Below, piece after piece: positions 39,001-51,800 of a stretch of 64,000 bases of DNA. Source of the stretch: Oreocharis arfaki (Eukaryota; Chordata; Aves; Passeriformes; Paramythiidae); NCBI GenBank assembly GCA_013398015.1, contig VZRR01002859.1, positions 744,001 through 808,000 of the forward strand. The letters are read 5' to 3'. Under the pieces are notes generated by a model, which saw only the letters and a list, made by a program, of their open reading frames with translations, did not search any database and was not told the origin of the DNA. The translations under genes and the position numbers were made by a program. Each line of letters begins with the position of its first letter. The stretch's first letter is position 1.

Positions 39001-40904
39001 CAGTAGAAGGCATCACAAAGAAACTGCATAGTTATGTCTACACTGCTTATTCAGAGGCAAATCATAAGCACTGAAAAGGTTCATAAGCTTTCAGCTTAAA
39101 TAGTCACATTTTCTGAGCATGCAACTACCATTCTATCCAGCGTGGCTCTGGTACAGGTACACTCTACCCAGAAGTAGATTAAAATTTTCAGTGCAAAATC
39201 TCAAGTCTACCCTGCAAGCATTTTCCTGAAATTAAAGCAGAAAATACAAAAAGCTAGCAGGTATTTCTTTTCATCTTTACCAGGAAAGGCTTTTCACTTG
39301 TTTCTAACAATCAGCAGGAAATCCGCAGCACTCTCTCAGCTTCAGCTAAGGAATAAGCAAACAATTACAGGCTTTATTGTACTTATGACCTGTAACTCTG
39401 GATAAAACACCAAGCACTAAAGCACAAGTAGCAAAATGAGGAATTATTTGGCACATGTTGCTGAATTCTATCCAACACACTCCTGGTGATCATGGTTTGA
39501 CACGCCACCCAGATTTAAGGCTCTCTAGTTTCTAAATGTTCATGAGCCTCCCACATGGTAGAAGAGAACTGGAAAAGTGCAACAACAAAGGTAAAAGCCA
39601 GGTCTGACAACAGCACTACAGAAGTTTTGAAAGCTTCAGAGATGGGTTTGAAACATCACTCATTTAAACAAAGCAGTGAAAATTCTGATGCCTTTAAGTT
39701 ACTTTAGTCCAGGAAACAGATCTCTAAAGACTCTACTGAAGATGTTAGATGTTTGCTTGCAAGGTAGAACACTATTGTAATGTGACTGCGAAGTTCAAAT
39801 TTGTTCCCAAACCTGCAGAAAACTGGACTATCATTTCATATCTAACAGCTAAATGAGTGAGATGTGCTGCTACAGCAGCACTATAACTTTGTGGATGAAA
39901 AGTAATTAATTGCTTTATTTGCAAGTATTAAGACTGTAGAAGAGGCAACTGGGAAAAATACACTGGCAGTTCTGTTTCTTGAAAGTTCCTGCAAGTATTG
40001 ATCAAAGACAAGTATTTTAAGTCAGGGCTGTCTTAAATTTCACTGCTAGGTTTCTTGAGTAGGTGATAATGGATGTAGAACAGAGTTCACACAGTAAACT
40101 TCAAAACCACCTCTAGCTCATTTTAAAGGCATAGTACACCTAAAAATGTCAAGTTTCCATCCCATCCAGTATTTAGAGATTAATTCTTGAGTGTATATTC
40201 ATTACAATTACATTAATGCATAGAAAATCTTTTAAAATCTTGTCAGTCAAATGGTTCATTGAACTCCTGAAAAATTTTAGTGAGGATGTGGCAGGTGACG
40301 AATAATTCCAATTATGAATGGTGGCAGTTATTTACTGCTTCTGTGAGAGAGGGTGACAGCAGATGTCTGAAATAACTTTTGAATTCTCCTACAGAAGCCT
40401 GATTCTTGATAGCTGCAATTAACAATGGGCTGCTTATAAATCTGATTAATACCTGGATTTTAAAAAAAGGGTACTTATTGAGTCCTCCAATTAAAAAGAC
40501 AAAGTCACCATTTCAAAGGCAGGTTGTTGTATTTCTGCATACCGACCATTTAGACAGGAAACAGGACTGGATTGGGAAGGAATTCCTGGAAATTAAAGAA
40601 ATGCTAGAAACAGGAGAGACTGATAGCAACATACACCTAGGCACTGGCCAGGCATCTTGGCCAGTGATCTCCTAGGCCTGCACATAGCATGAAGCAGCTA
40701 CATGGCACAAAACCAACACCTTCCTGAAAATCTTCCCCAGACAAGTGATCTCCCCAGGGCAAAGTTAAGGCAGAATGGATATAACTCTGCAAAACTGTGT
40801 TACAGACAAACCTGTAAGAAGGAAGTGACAATTGTCATTGGTTAAAACTGAAGACGAAAAATGAATAAAACCCACGAAGAAAGGAGGACATCTGAGCAGT
40901 TAAC

Positions 40905-40910
40905 TTTATT
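40905..40910 (-). promoter_or_regulatory. LMBRD1: Candidate distal polyadenylation signal for LMBRD1
   Basis: A second AATAAA on the minus strand, about 1.8 kb after the LMBRD1 stop, with only non-coding sequence and a small CR1 tail between. It could end a long 3' UTR isoform. The hexamer is common in AT-rich DNA, so this is tentative. Confidence 0.3.
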
Positions 40911-41261
40911 TAAATTAGCTCATGTAAGTCTTCCACCAGAGCATCTACAAATAAGTATACTCCAAGTTCTTGCTGTGCTCTGGATGCAGCTCCCAGACAG
41001 TCAACATCACATTCCACCTTCTGTTTGAATTACTTGAACTTCTTATGACTAATTCCTTGCAAGTTTCCTCAATTTCCATGTTTAAATAATACTCAGCTAA
41101 TGCTAGTCAGAGAGCTCAGACTGTCTAGTCAAATTTCAGTACCTACTCTCAGTGTTTTAATACATTTCTGTCCTTTCAAATGTCACATTGGTAGCAAACA
41201 AATTGACTAATATTAGTTTAGCAGACCTGACTGTGTATTTTCAGATTATCATCAACCTGCA

Positions 41262-41330
41262 ACACCAGGAGATGGACTCTATGATCCTTGTGGGTCTCTT
41301 CCAACTCAGCTTATTCTCTGTGTGATTCTT
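41262..41330 (+). mobile_element. Short CR1 LINE 3' tail
   Basis: About 70 bp in plus orientation matching the CR1 end: gatggactctatgatccttg, tgggtctcttccaactcagc, then a diverged ttattctctgtgtgattct. If the distal LMBRD1 polyadenylation signal is used, this tail lies inside the 3' UTR in antisense. Confidence 0.8.
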
Positions 41331-42535
41331 CCACGTTGCCCCATAAACATTATATTATTGGTGCAGTTGGCACAGAAGGCTTGCTAAAAGACATCAGGCT
41401 TTTTTGTTCCTGTAGTCCAAATACCAGTTCCCTGTGCTCTTGCACTAACTACACAACTCACCTAAGACTCCTCCAATACTGAAACTAAATTAGAATTCAG
41501 AAATTCCTGAGAGCCTGCTGTTCTGAAATACTGCAGAAAGAGGCAGATTCTTCTTGAAATAACTTTAGTGTTTGCATACATGAAAGAAGGACATATTAAT
41601 AACTACCCTACATTCTAATAGCTATTTAACAATTAGTCTTATAAAAAAAAGACTACATAATTACATTTCCATGTGCTTGCATAGGCTATAATGTCCCTCA
41701 GGCAGCATTGGAACCTTAAAAACCTGTCCTTGTAAACATTTTCTCTTCCAGACTCTGTCAAAGGATATATGAAGATTTTTTTCATCCTTAGAAATATAGC
41801 TCAGTAACTATATAGCTAAAATAGGATTAATTTACAAAGACAACACAAATGACAAAAATATTTCTGAACCGTGTTTATATAAACATATTGGTTTGTAAAC
41901 AAATTGACAACATTTACATTAAATATTGAAAGAAAACTTCAAACTACATAATTGGCATTAAAGAGAAAAATAAGTTAAAAATTAATCACATCTTAATTAT
42001 TCCATTGGATATGACTAAATCAGGCACCTGGCAGTTTCAGAACTGAACTGTACTAAAACACTGCAACAGTGCTGAATATTGTAATTCACACTAATGATTT
42101 CCTTTGAGAGAGCAAAAGCCACCTCAGTTACCTGAGGATTCCCATGTAACTCAGTGGAAATCACAGTATGAAAATGACTTATTTTTTCACAGACTGGAAA
42201 CTCACCATTTAAATAATGTTCTTGGCTTTAATGGACAGTCTCTTGTTAGCTATAGCGTTATAGGGAACCCCAGCAAAAACTAATGCAAAAGTTAAGTCAA
42301 GCCCTTCTGAGAGTGTAAACTTCATCCAAATCTTCCCTGCAATATTTGCACTGTTTTGCAGGATCTTAGCTAGTTGTATTTATGAATAAAAAAGTCCTAC
42401 AAGTTAAGCATGAAAGTATTTCAGAAAACCTAAGGTAACAGAAAAGCACTGTGAGTTATGAAATAGTTACAACAGTTCATCAAATTATACATCAGAAGGT
42501 TACATATAAGTTTTATCATAAAACAATATTTTCTA

Positions 42536-42738
42536 TTTATTATTCAAACTCAGCTTCAACATTTGTTCTCACTTAACAGTGATACTCAAAGTGATATTCA
42601 GGTTTTTTATCCCTTTAAGTGGGTACACTTATTTCTTCTATTTTTACAGGTGCAAAGATGCTTATTTGGATACAAGTTTCATGTGGGCATGACTCTCAAC
42701 ATAACTTTACATGTTTTCATCCTGAAGGCAAAAGGCTA
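42536..42738 (-). other. LMBRD1: LMBRD1 3' UTR, proximal polyadenylation signal
   Basis: AATAAA on the minus strand at 42541-42536, about 200 nt after the stop codon, followed on the minus strand by T/GT-rich sequence. This would give a short 3' UTR. Actual use cannot be told from sequence. Confidence 0.5.
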
Positions 42739-42858
42739 TCAATGGTAATAAACAGACAGTTCATCATCGCTCATATCTGAATCATCATCATCTACTTCAC
42801 CTTCAATGACTGATTTCTTGCCTTTGCAGCATGAAACAACTAATCCAATTAAAAAGAC
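42739..42858 (-). CDS. LMBRD1: LMBRD1 terminal coding exon and stop
   Basis: Acceptor aaatttgcag. It encodes 39 residues and a TGA stop. The first part (VFLIGLVVSCC) completes the last membrane helix. Then come a basic Lys cluster (KGKK) and an acidic cytosolic tail with four consecutive Asp and two Ser in casein-kinase-2-like contexts (SDMSDDE), ending in SVYYH. The last residues differ from the human tail as I recall it. Confidence 0.96.
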   Translation of the reverse strand, partial: VFLIGLVVSCCKGKKSVIEGEVDDDDSDMSDDELSVYYH

Positions 42859-45800
42859 CTGCAAATTTAAAGTAGAAAGTGTTACTGTTAGTTCAGGGGC
42901 ATATAAGGGCAACATATGTAAAACAAATTGTAGTGTGGTGATGCAAATGATGCAATGACAACTACTGTAAGTTATCCAACTTGATTCAGAGGTCTCCAAA
43001 ATCAAAGTACTTACTGCAATGAATGCCCAGTTCCCGAAGTAATAGGCTGCACTGAAGAACCAAAACTTATGAAGAAAGAGGTACGTCCGAGTGACGATGC
43101 ACTGATCTAAATTGAAAGGAAATAGGACTGATTAACACAGAACAACAACAAAAAAATCAGCTGAATATCATACAGTAGGATAATACTGTAGCACTTACGG
43201 AGAGTGTTTAGCTCTACAGAACAATCACACTCTATTAAATCTAACTTACTCTCCTGTACCAAGACGGTATACCAAAGGGACACTTGTTATGGGAGACTGA
43301 CTGTGACAGGTAACACTAAGCTACAAGTTACACAGGTAACCCCATTACTACTGGGAACAATTTCTCATGCAGATGTGTCAGTTAACTAGAATCTATCCAA
43401 AAGGGAACTCACTTCCCATTTTATATAAACCGCAGCCATACAAAGCAGATTCTGGACTAATACACACATTTCAGGACTACAAAAAACCATGTCTCTACCA
43501 GGATTACATAAGCTTTGTAAAAAATCAAAAGTCAATTACGACGTTGAGTCATGGACACAAAAAGCTCCAAAACAGGGCTTATTTGTACACAAGACTCTGA
43601 CAGTACTGGTTAAACCTTACTCCTCAACAACATGAATATTGAAGTAGGATTTTCTAATGTAGCTCTATTTTTCTTCATTTCTAACTGGCAGATTTCAAAA
43701 TTAAGACTCAAATCGCCAAGGAATTTTCAACACGCAGACAGGGCGCATAAAGGCTTGTATAGAACACTGAACCTGTGGCATTCAAGGGGTCATGCTAGAG
43801 GGTGGCCAGCAGGACACACAAGCCAGTTCATCAATCTCTCAAATGCAAAGAAGGGTGCACTGAGTTCATGCTACGGTAAAATACCATTTCCTGGTTGGTT
43901 TTTTTTTGTTTTTTATACTATGCTTACTATGCTTCAAACCCCACCTAAAGCCCATTTCAGAGCAGGAATTGGTGTGTAAACACGTTGAACACTAAAGAAA
44001 GCAAGCAACTCAAAAACTGCCTGTTTGTCCCTCAGTTCAGACCTCAGGTTTGGAAACATTCCCCAGGTGCAGTTGAAATACAGACTTCTCACCTTCTAAA
44101 GTTGTGAGTGATACACTACTTCCATAGTTATATAGCTCACTTTTAGCAGCCATCTAAGTAAGAAAGGCTGGTAAAGAGAAGATGCTTCATAATTGCAGAT
44201 AATATTGTCAATACCATCTGCAGCTCTCCAGCTGGTTACTTGAATTAAAAAACAACTAAAAGACTTTCAGATGGCTCTTTATAATAATTGGATTAAATAG
44301 ATGATGATAAATATTTTAGAACAATTTGACCTTGCAAAAATGTTTCTATGCAATGTCACAAGAGCAGGTAACTAAATTTTAGCTATTGTTTCTGAACTAA
44401 TGTTACTTAACAGGCTGATACGACATTTTTCATCAACTTATTCCTCCATATGACATAATTTAGAGTAAGTTATAATGAATAGCCTGAATTAAGATAGCTA
44501 CTTGTTATCCAGAATGATCAATGTGAATATTATGGACGTATCTTGATCATGTGGAACAAAAGCACAAATGAAAAGCTACCAAGCCTTCATGAGATACCTG
44601 CCACCTTTTAAAAATTACAACATATTCCATGTACATATGTAGTGCTGACTAAGGAACAAGCCAAACAGCCAGGATTCAAGACAAAACAATTCTATAAACA
44701 AGGAATAACAAGTACTAGTAGTCATTACTACCAGAAGAGTCAACTATTTTTTGTTTCGAGTCCACTGATGAAGTTTTTCACTATGGTAAATTAGAAACAG
44801 TTACACTCAATGTACTATTTTCAAATTAAGGCTTCTTCCTGGAAGTGAATTAGCTAGTTTAAGATGAATTACAATGATAATTCTGTTCAAAACCAAATAT
44901 TAAAGCCTAAAACGTGATTTTGTGCACCGAAAACTCAAATTATAACAATTTACTGATGAAGTCCATCGTTTATGCATCTCAAAACGCAATAAGCTTTCCA
45001 AAAAGCACACAAAAGGAAATAGTTTCTTAGGGAAGAGTTACAAATTGTTGTGAATAATGTAATTTATAAACATTGGCATTATTTGAAAGTCAATACTGTA
45101 ATACTTGTTTTACCTCTTCATTAACCAACTAGACAATGAAACAGATTATACCCTCCATAGATCCACAGATCAAACTGGGTAGAAATAAAGAACAGAGGTC
45201 TACCACACCAGATGGTCAGATTTAGGAAAGGGCTATTTTTTCAAGCCCCTTGAAAAAGTCCTCAAATTTTAAAGGAGACAGAAGGCCCACACCTGGAACA
45301 AAGTGACACCATGCAATAGCACAGGCTGAGAGTTGACCAGATATAATGCAACTTTGCAGAAAGCAACCTCATCTCCCAATAGACAAACAGAACACGCCGT
45401 TACCAGTGTTTATCTTTAACTGAGAAATGTAACTGAATATCAGGCTTCACTATCTGGAAGACAGTGAATGTCCACAGAACTGATTGCTTCTTCCACTGTG
45501 ACAAACTGCATCTGCATCGGTGCCATTTTGGGCTGCCCAGCACAAAAGCAGCACTGACTTATTGAAGCAAATCTGCAACAGCTTAGAGCACACAGCAGAC
45601 AATGAAGATGTGTCCTTTCAGCTTCAAGTAAAGGTGTTTGCAGGTGTGTCTGACTGCTACCTTTGCTATCTAGTGGGGGCATACAAAGTATTCAATAAAA
45701 TTCCTCCTAGACCTGCATAATAACAGAACAACAAATGACAGAGTTGCAGCAAGAAACACTCCTATTACATAGTAGGAGAAGCGATTAGCACAGGTAGACA

Positions 45801-48800
45801 TTGAAGTAGGCTGCCCCTGGAGACATTCACAGCTGGATGGATGTGAGCAACCTGCTCTCCTTGCCCCCTACTGGGGGATTAGACTAGTTTACCTCTTAAG
45901 TCCCGTGTGTGCTCAAAATCATTACATGAAGGTTGATCTTGAGACAACACACAGATGTAGATAACAATGGTATTTTCAGATGGAAAACCCAAAGTGAGAA
46001 TGTTATCCAAAGACAGATGAAATATATGTCCCCAGTTTCAAGCAGAACCTAGTTTTACTTAAAATACACTCAAAACTACTTCCAAAGGAAATCCTGCATC
46101 CTTACTGTGCCTGAACATCTAAGCACTGCAAAATTTCAGACCCTAAAAGTATTGAAGGCATAGCTTCAGGTATCCAAGAATACTTATTTCACACAGCCTT
46201 GCTGCCAATAATTCAAAAGCTGTGTTGCAAAAAGCAGCTTGAAATTTCTAGGTATGGCTTTGGTCACAGATTGTTGAGACAAAGCAAACTTCAGGAGTCT
46301 CTACAGGAGGATATTAGCAAGTACATTAAAAATTTCCCTGTTTTGTACCCATCATCTCACAACCTAACATCTTTATCAATATTTCATAGTGGTAAGGTCA
46401 GTCAAGTGCTTCCGAAGTCCACAGAAGTTTATGTTAAAGATTGTATTTCACATATCACTTTCAGCTTTCTCTGGAAACAGATTCATGGAATAGCAGCAAC
46501 AGCTGTCCCAGCCACAAATACAGTCTTTCTTTCTTTTCTTGTTGGCTAAACAGGAAAAAATGACTACGTTCTTAATTGTCCCTTACTCAGCAGTTTCTAC
46601 AAGTGGTTTTTTCCATATTCTGTTTGAGCACATCCCGACTTACTCCATATTTTTCTCTGCTGTGAGATATGTACACACACACACAGAATTAATAGTAGCC
46701 TCATTCAGCTGTTGAGCCTTTGCACTTCACAATCCAGCTCATCCACTATTGGTACTTCTCTGGTTTCACAAGCTAAAATTAATCTCCTATACAAAGCTTT
46801 TACAACTTTTGGGTTGTGGCATCCCATGCCAGTTATCTTTCTGTCAGCTACCTTCTCCCAGAAATTGCTTAAATTTCATTCATTGCTCATTCAGCTTTCA
46901 CAATAATGCACGTATTAAACAGCTTCAGCACCACTAGCTTCAAGGTTAACTTTACAGTAAAATCACACCTTTGATCCCTCATCAGATGGAAAAGCATATT
47001 GGACCACATACCACTCACATATAGCAGGGATCTGAAAATATTTCCCAACTGGTTGTATGTAGCTACAATAACTTCCCACTTAAAGAGATGTGAATCACCA
47101 AGCTTCCAACACTTCAAGCTGACAGCACTTTGAAGTACTACAGCGCATTACAGAAGCAAGAGTATCGAATCCCTCAGATGTTAAACAACAGTTTGCAGCT
47201 ATCTAAAAACTTTTAAAATCTAGGTCTAACATACAAGCAAAAAAAGCTGCCTGCTGTTTCATCCCAATTATCTGGCTTTGGTGTGGGTTTTTTTTGCTTA
47301 GCTGGAAGTGGTAATGAGATGGCACCTAAATTAGACCTGTAGAGACCAAACGTCTAGCCAGATAAAGTCTAGTCCAAAAAGCTACCTTAACAGAAGCTGC
47401 TCAGTAGGTTTGGAATCAAATCCTGACAAAGGAAAAGATTTAGCAGGCTAAGGAGGAGCCAGGTACTTGGGAACCAGGAACTAACGAGGAGCCTGGAAAA
47501 GTTATTTGAGACAAGTTATTCAGAGAGCAAACTCTGTTTTTTTCAGTGCTTCAAGCTACAGGTAAGTTGTGTATGATACTTCTCATAGTCTATCTGCAAA
47601 TCAAACAACCTGATATAAAACTAGACAGCCAGAAAAATGATGTAATCAATGTGAATCAGTCTGATTTTGTAACAAATAGTCAGATCTGATTTTGTAGCAA
47701 AAGTTACAGGTCTGGATAACCAATAGCTATTTGCAGTTATTTTACAGTACACAAACAACTGCAGCAGTCACAAAACTTCTTGATAATTACACATCATGAA
47801 TGTTTACATTAAATGGCTTTAGAATTTTCAAGTCCCATCAGTGCTAGCAGGGCTTTATAGCACAAGGAGGCTTCCAGCAAGATCCTCCAAGGTTCTGTGC
47901 TGAAAGAAGGAAAAAGTCACTGATCAAAGCTTCTAAATGCTAAATAATGAAAATAATGTCCTATTGAGTGATCTGGGTGTCACATTTTTTCCCAACAGTC
48001 AAATTTAAATGAAGTGACACGTATGAACAGGATTTGCATTTATGCATGAATGCAGGATTTAGTTGTAGAAAGAGGGTTCTGGATGTTACAACCAACCAAG
48101 CACTAACAAACTTTAGCTAAACACTGCAAGAGTTTTCACTACTTCCCACTATAAGTTCAGAGAGCCTGTCAGTCCTCTTTGGGCCGCTTTATATTTGGAG
48201 TCCATCCTAGCACAGTTATAGCATCACAATGCAGAATTTCACCCAGCTATAAGGTTTCTATTTCGCTCTGGTTACAGAGAATCTGTGAGGGTGCCAAGAT
48301 TTGCATGTATTAACAGACTAGGTGAAAAACATTTAATGAGATTTGAAGAGCTAAACCTGTTAATCTCATTTTTCATAAGTTTAAAGGATGACTTGATTTT
48401 AATGTTTATTAAGTACCTTCAAGTGAGGAAAATACTAATGCTACAAGTCCATGTATAAAGTGAAAAGGTACAGCATTAGCCAAAAGCTAAATCTGAAACC
48501 ACTTTAATTCCAAAGAGATAATGCCCAGTTTCTACAGGGAAGCAGCAAAGCATTGGATCAGCTTGCTGATGGAAAAAGTGTTCTCAATGGTTTTTTGGAA
48601 ACTAGAGATCTTTTGAAACACAGTGTACAATTCAGGTTAATTACAAACACTGGCCACATGGGTTTAAACACAAACCATAATTGTTATTTCACACATTTCA
48701 ATTGGCAGCTTAAACCTGAACTTCTCCAAAAGGCATTTTCTGAGTCTCCCTTAAAAACCTTATTTTTAAGTAACTAGAGGCAAACAATTCTTACTGTAAA

Positions 48801-51800
48801 GATACAGCCAGTGATAAACATCAAAGGCAATGCTCTAGGGATGAACATGGATGCAGAATTCTACAAGAGAAGCAGCAGACAGCATAGCCTATTATTTTAA
48901 TTCTTATCAAAACCTCCTCCTTTAGGAAAAAACCTGCAGGAATTGATGTATCTACAACTGCGTGCCAGTGAACTATGCACTGCAAAAAGATATTCACAGC
49001 ACTCTTAGCTCCTCATATTGTTTACAGGTGCCAAACAGGGCTTTCTGAGGTCTGACATGCACCATTGTGCTTATCTATATGGAGTTCTTATGGTTATAGA
49101 GGACTTCAAAAGTGTTACGCGTAAGTATAGATTCATGGTAAAGTACTAGGAAGGTCATTCACTACAGCAACAGGAAAATGGAAGTCCTCACTAAAATCCT
49201 TATTGTATGTGAAGCATTTTGTAACTTTTAAAATTAATTAATTTAAAACAACAATCTAGAAGGGATAACCTATGGTCATACAATTCTTCATACAAAATTA
49301 CTAATATTGAAGGTTCCGAGCAAGTTGCTTGTGGTTTTCCGCTGCATGTCTCCTGCATTTCTCTAGAAGAGGAACCAAATATGCTCCTTTTTTGGCATTT
49401 GTATTTGGGGCTCCTTTCCAGCTTGAGTAATATCTATGTCTAGTCTTTATTCAGGCAAAAATAAAGCCTGAGGTCCTGAACTTTTTCCTTCTAACTAACT
49501 AGAGTGTCTTAGAAGGCAGCACAGATCAAGCTAGCATAGTAAGACCTTCTCAGTTCAAAGCCTTAGAAACAGAGACAATTTTTTTCTTTCCCACTTTACA
49601 TGTAGCTCCAAGTCAGTGCAGGTCTACAAAAAAGGCCCTGTCTACAGGATAGACTGTACCCAGCATGTAACAGGCCTTGGGCAAGGCTCATTTCCTCAAT
49701 GAAGGAAGAGAATCCAAGGGGGATTCAGAGCAAATTATGCATCTGAAGTATGCGATGCTTAAAAAGTAGCGCCTTTTTTATCTAGAAAGAAGCAGATAGT
49801 GTTTATTAGATCTCATACGTCAGGCTTGCAGCTGAGCCATGCCCATTTACATTAAATCCCATTAACCTGTTTAGCTAGACCTATACCAAGTTTTCAAAAC
49901 ATCAGTCCTCCTGCAAGAGTCTTAATCACATAATTGAACTCCTTTGCTTTACCTTATGCTCAACTGAATCGTGGACCCCACATTTCAGCTGTCATTAGCC
50001 CTTGAAAACAGTCATCAGATATTTTTGCCCAACTGTATTGAACACTGCAAACTAAAGCTTGTTTTGCCTACAACAAATACATTAAACTTGCTGTTCCTGA
50101 AAGACTACTTAAAAAGCTTTTTAAGTTAACCAGAACACAAACCTTTTGTGCAAGGTGTTTAACTAAACAAAGGTACTTTGACATATGAGATGTACCCTGC
50201 TCTATTTTTGTCTTCTGTTCTGTTTCATGTAGTTACACTATTATGGCCTTTGTCATCGAGTATAAAACAGATTTACCTCCTGCATATCAGGATTAAATAC
50301 AGACGCTTTGCTGAATGAAAGCAGGTAACAATGCTAAAACCCCACAAATTATATATCTAAGTATAAATACTCAAGAATGTTTTTTATAAGATTGCATTTC
50401 AACTGCCTTGTGTTTCTCCAGGAAGTGAAATTATCCTTTGGACAAACATTATTTTGAAACAAATCTACAGAAAACACTGCCCATTAAAGCCTGAAGTATT
50501 AGCTGTTACAACAAGATCAGGTCTCTTCTATCATCTCAGAAAGAAAAAAAAAATTATTTAGTAACAGTAAGTAGAGATCATATCTACAAAGTCTGAGTAT
50601 TCAATAAGACAACAGATTGCTATAAGCTTATCTATCAGCACAGCCATTAAAAGGTCATTGCTTGTTTTATGCTTAAGGAAAAACACCTGTTAGAATTAAT
50701 TCAGTTTAAATGGAATAAAATAAATTGAGGAGACAAATCAATGTTTGCATTTAGTTCCAGTTCACTGGTTTACATAAAACCCTAGTATCAAAGAAAGCAA
50801 TTCAAATTGCAAGTGCTTGACTAACCTTTATCTTATTTGCATCTATTTTTGCCCATGTCTAATATCCTTAAAAACAAGAGAAATATTATTTAGAATTTTA
50901 GTTCCTACCTTTGAAATAAGTTTGACTTGTCAAGATGCTCAGTCTGATCACAGAAAAGAGTAGCATCTACTTATTTGCATTATTTTTGTTACCAGGTATT
51001 AAAAAAGGCAGGTATTCCAAGGCAAGGATTACATTTCCAGTTTCTAAAGCTGACTGGATGAAACAATGAATAACTATTTTCACAAATCCAACTTTTTTAA
51101 AGCTGAGTATTAAAAAATAAGCTTTTCTTTCACTTAAGAAGCACTTGAACGGCCTGAATGTACCATCTACAGTTAACACAACTCCACTTAAGTGTTTTGA
51201 TCACATTAATATTCACATTTAAGAAATATCCATCCGTCTTCTCCTTATACTAGGTTAGCACAGGACAGCATATCAACACCTTTTCCACCTCTTTTCTATT
51301 AAGAAAGGAGACCATGACTCAGAGGTAGCCACTGCAACAACACATTGATGATGACAAACCAAATCCATCATTTACACAGACCAACTTGCGTTCAGTGCAT
51401 GGGCTTTAAGCATCAGCACGTTGTTTCCATTGACCAAAGTAAACTGGGAAAGAAAATCATGTAAAGTATTAAAAGTATTCAAAAAAATTCAAGTATGGGT
51501 GGAATTGAGTAAGTTTACCTAAATCCAGTCCCAGTTTCTACAATTAAGCAAAGTCTGAGGAAATCAGATTATTTAATTTCTCTCACAGAGGTCAAGACCA
51601 ATGAGCTTATCAATGCCAGTGAGTATATTCTGCTTTCAGCAGATACTGGCCAAGTCAAGAAGCTGCTTACAAGAAACAAAGATCCGTACAAGTGACCTCA
51701 TTTTGAAAGACAACACATTTGCTCTTCTAAATTTCACCAGTTTCTATTTTTAATCACAGAAACAGGGCAGCTTAAACATGAATTGAACAATTATATTTGT

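Larger units (their letters stand above)
34143..41261. other. Intergenic with scattered minus-strand splice-like signals
   Basis: Apart from the CR1 tail at 35.9 kb this is unique DNA. Consensus donors on the minus strand occur at 35014, 38034 and 38050, and an acceptor with a clean pyrimidine tract at 36719-36720. They may mark exons of an unknown transcript or arise by chance. Confidence 0.5.

Noticed and set aside
46199..46549. 116-codon plus-strand open frame in the LMBRD1 intron
   Set aside because: Antisense to the gene, no domain or signal of coding sequence.
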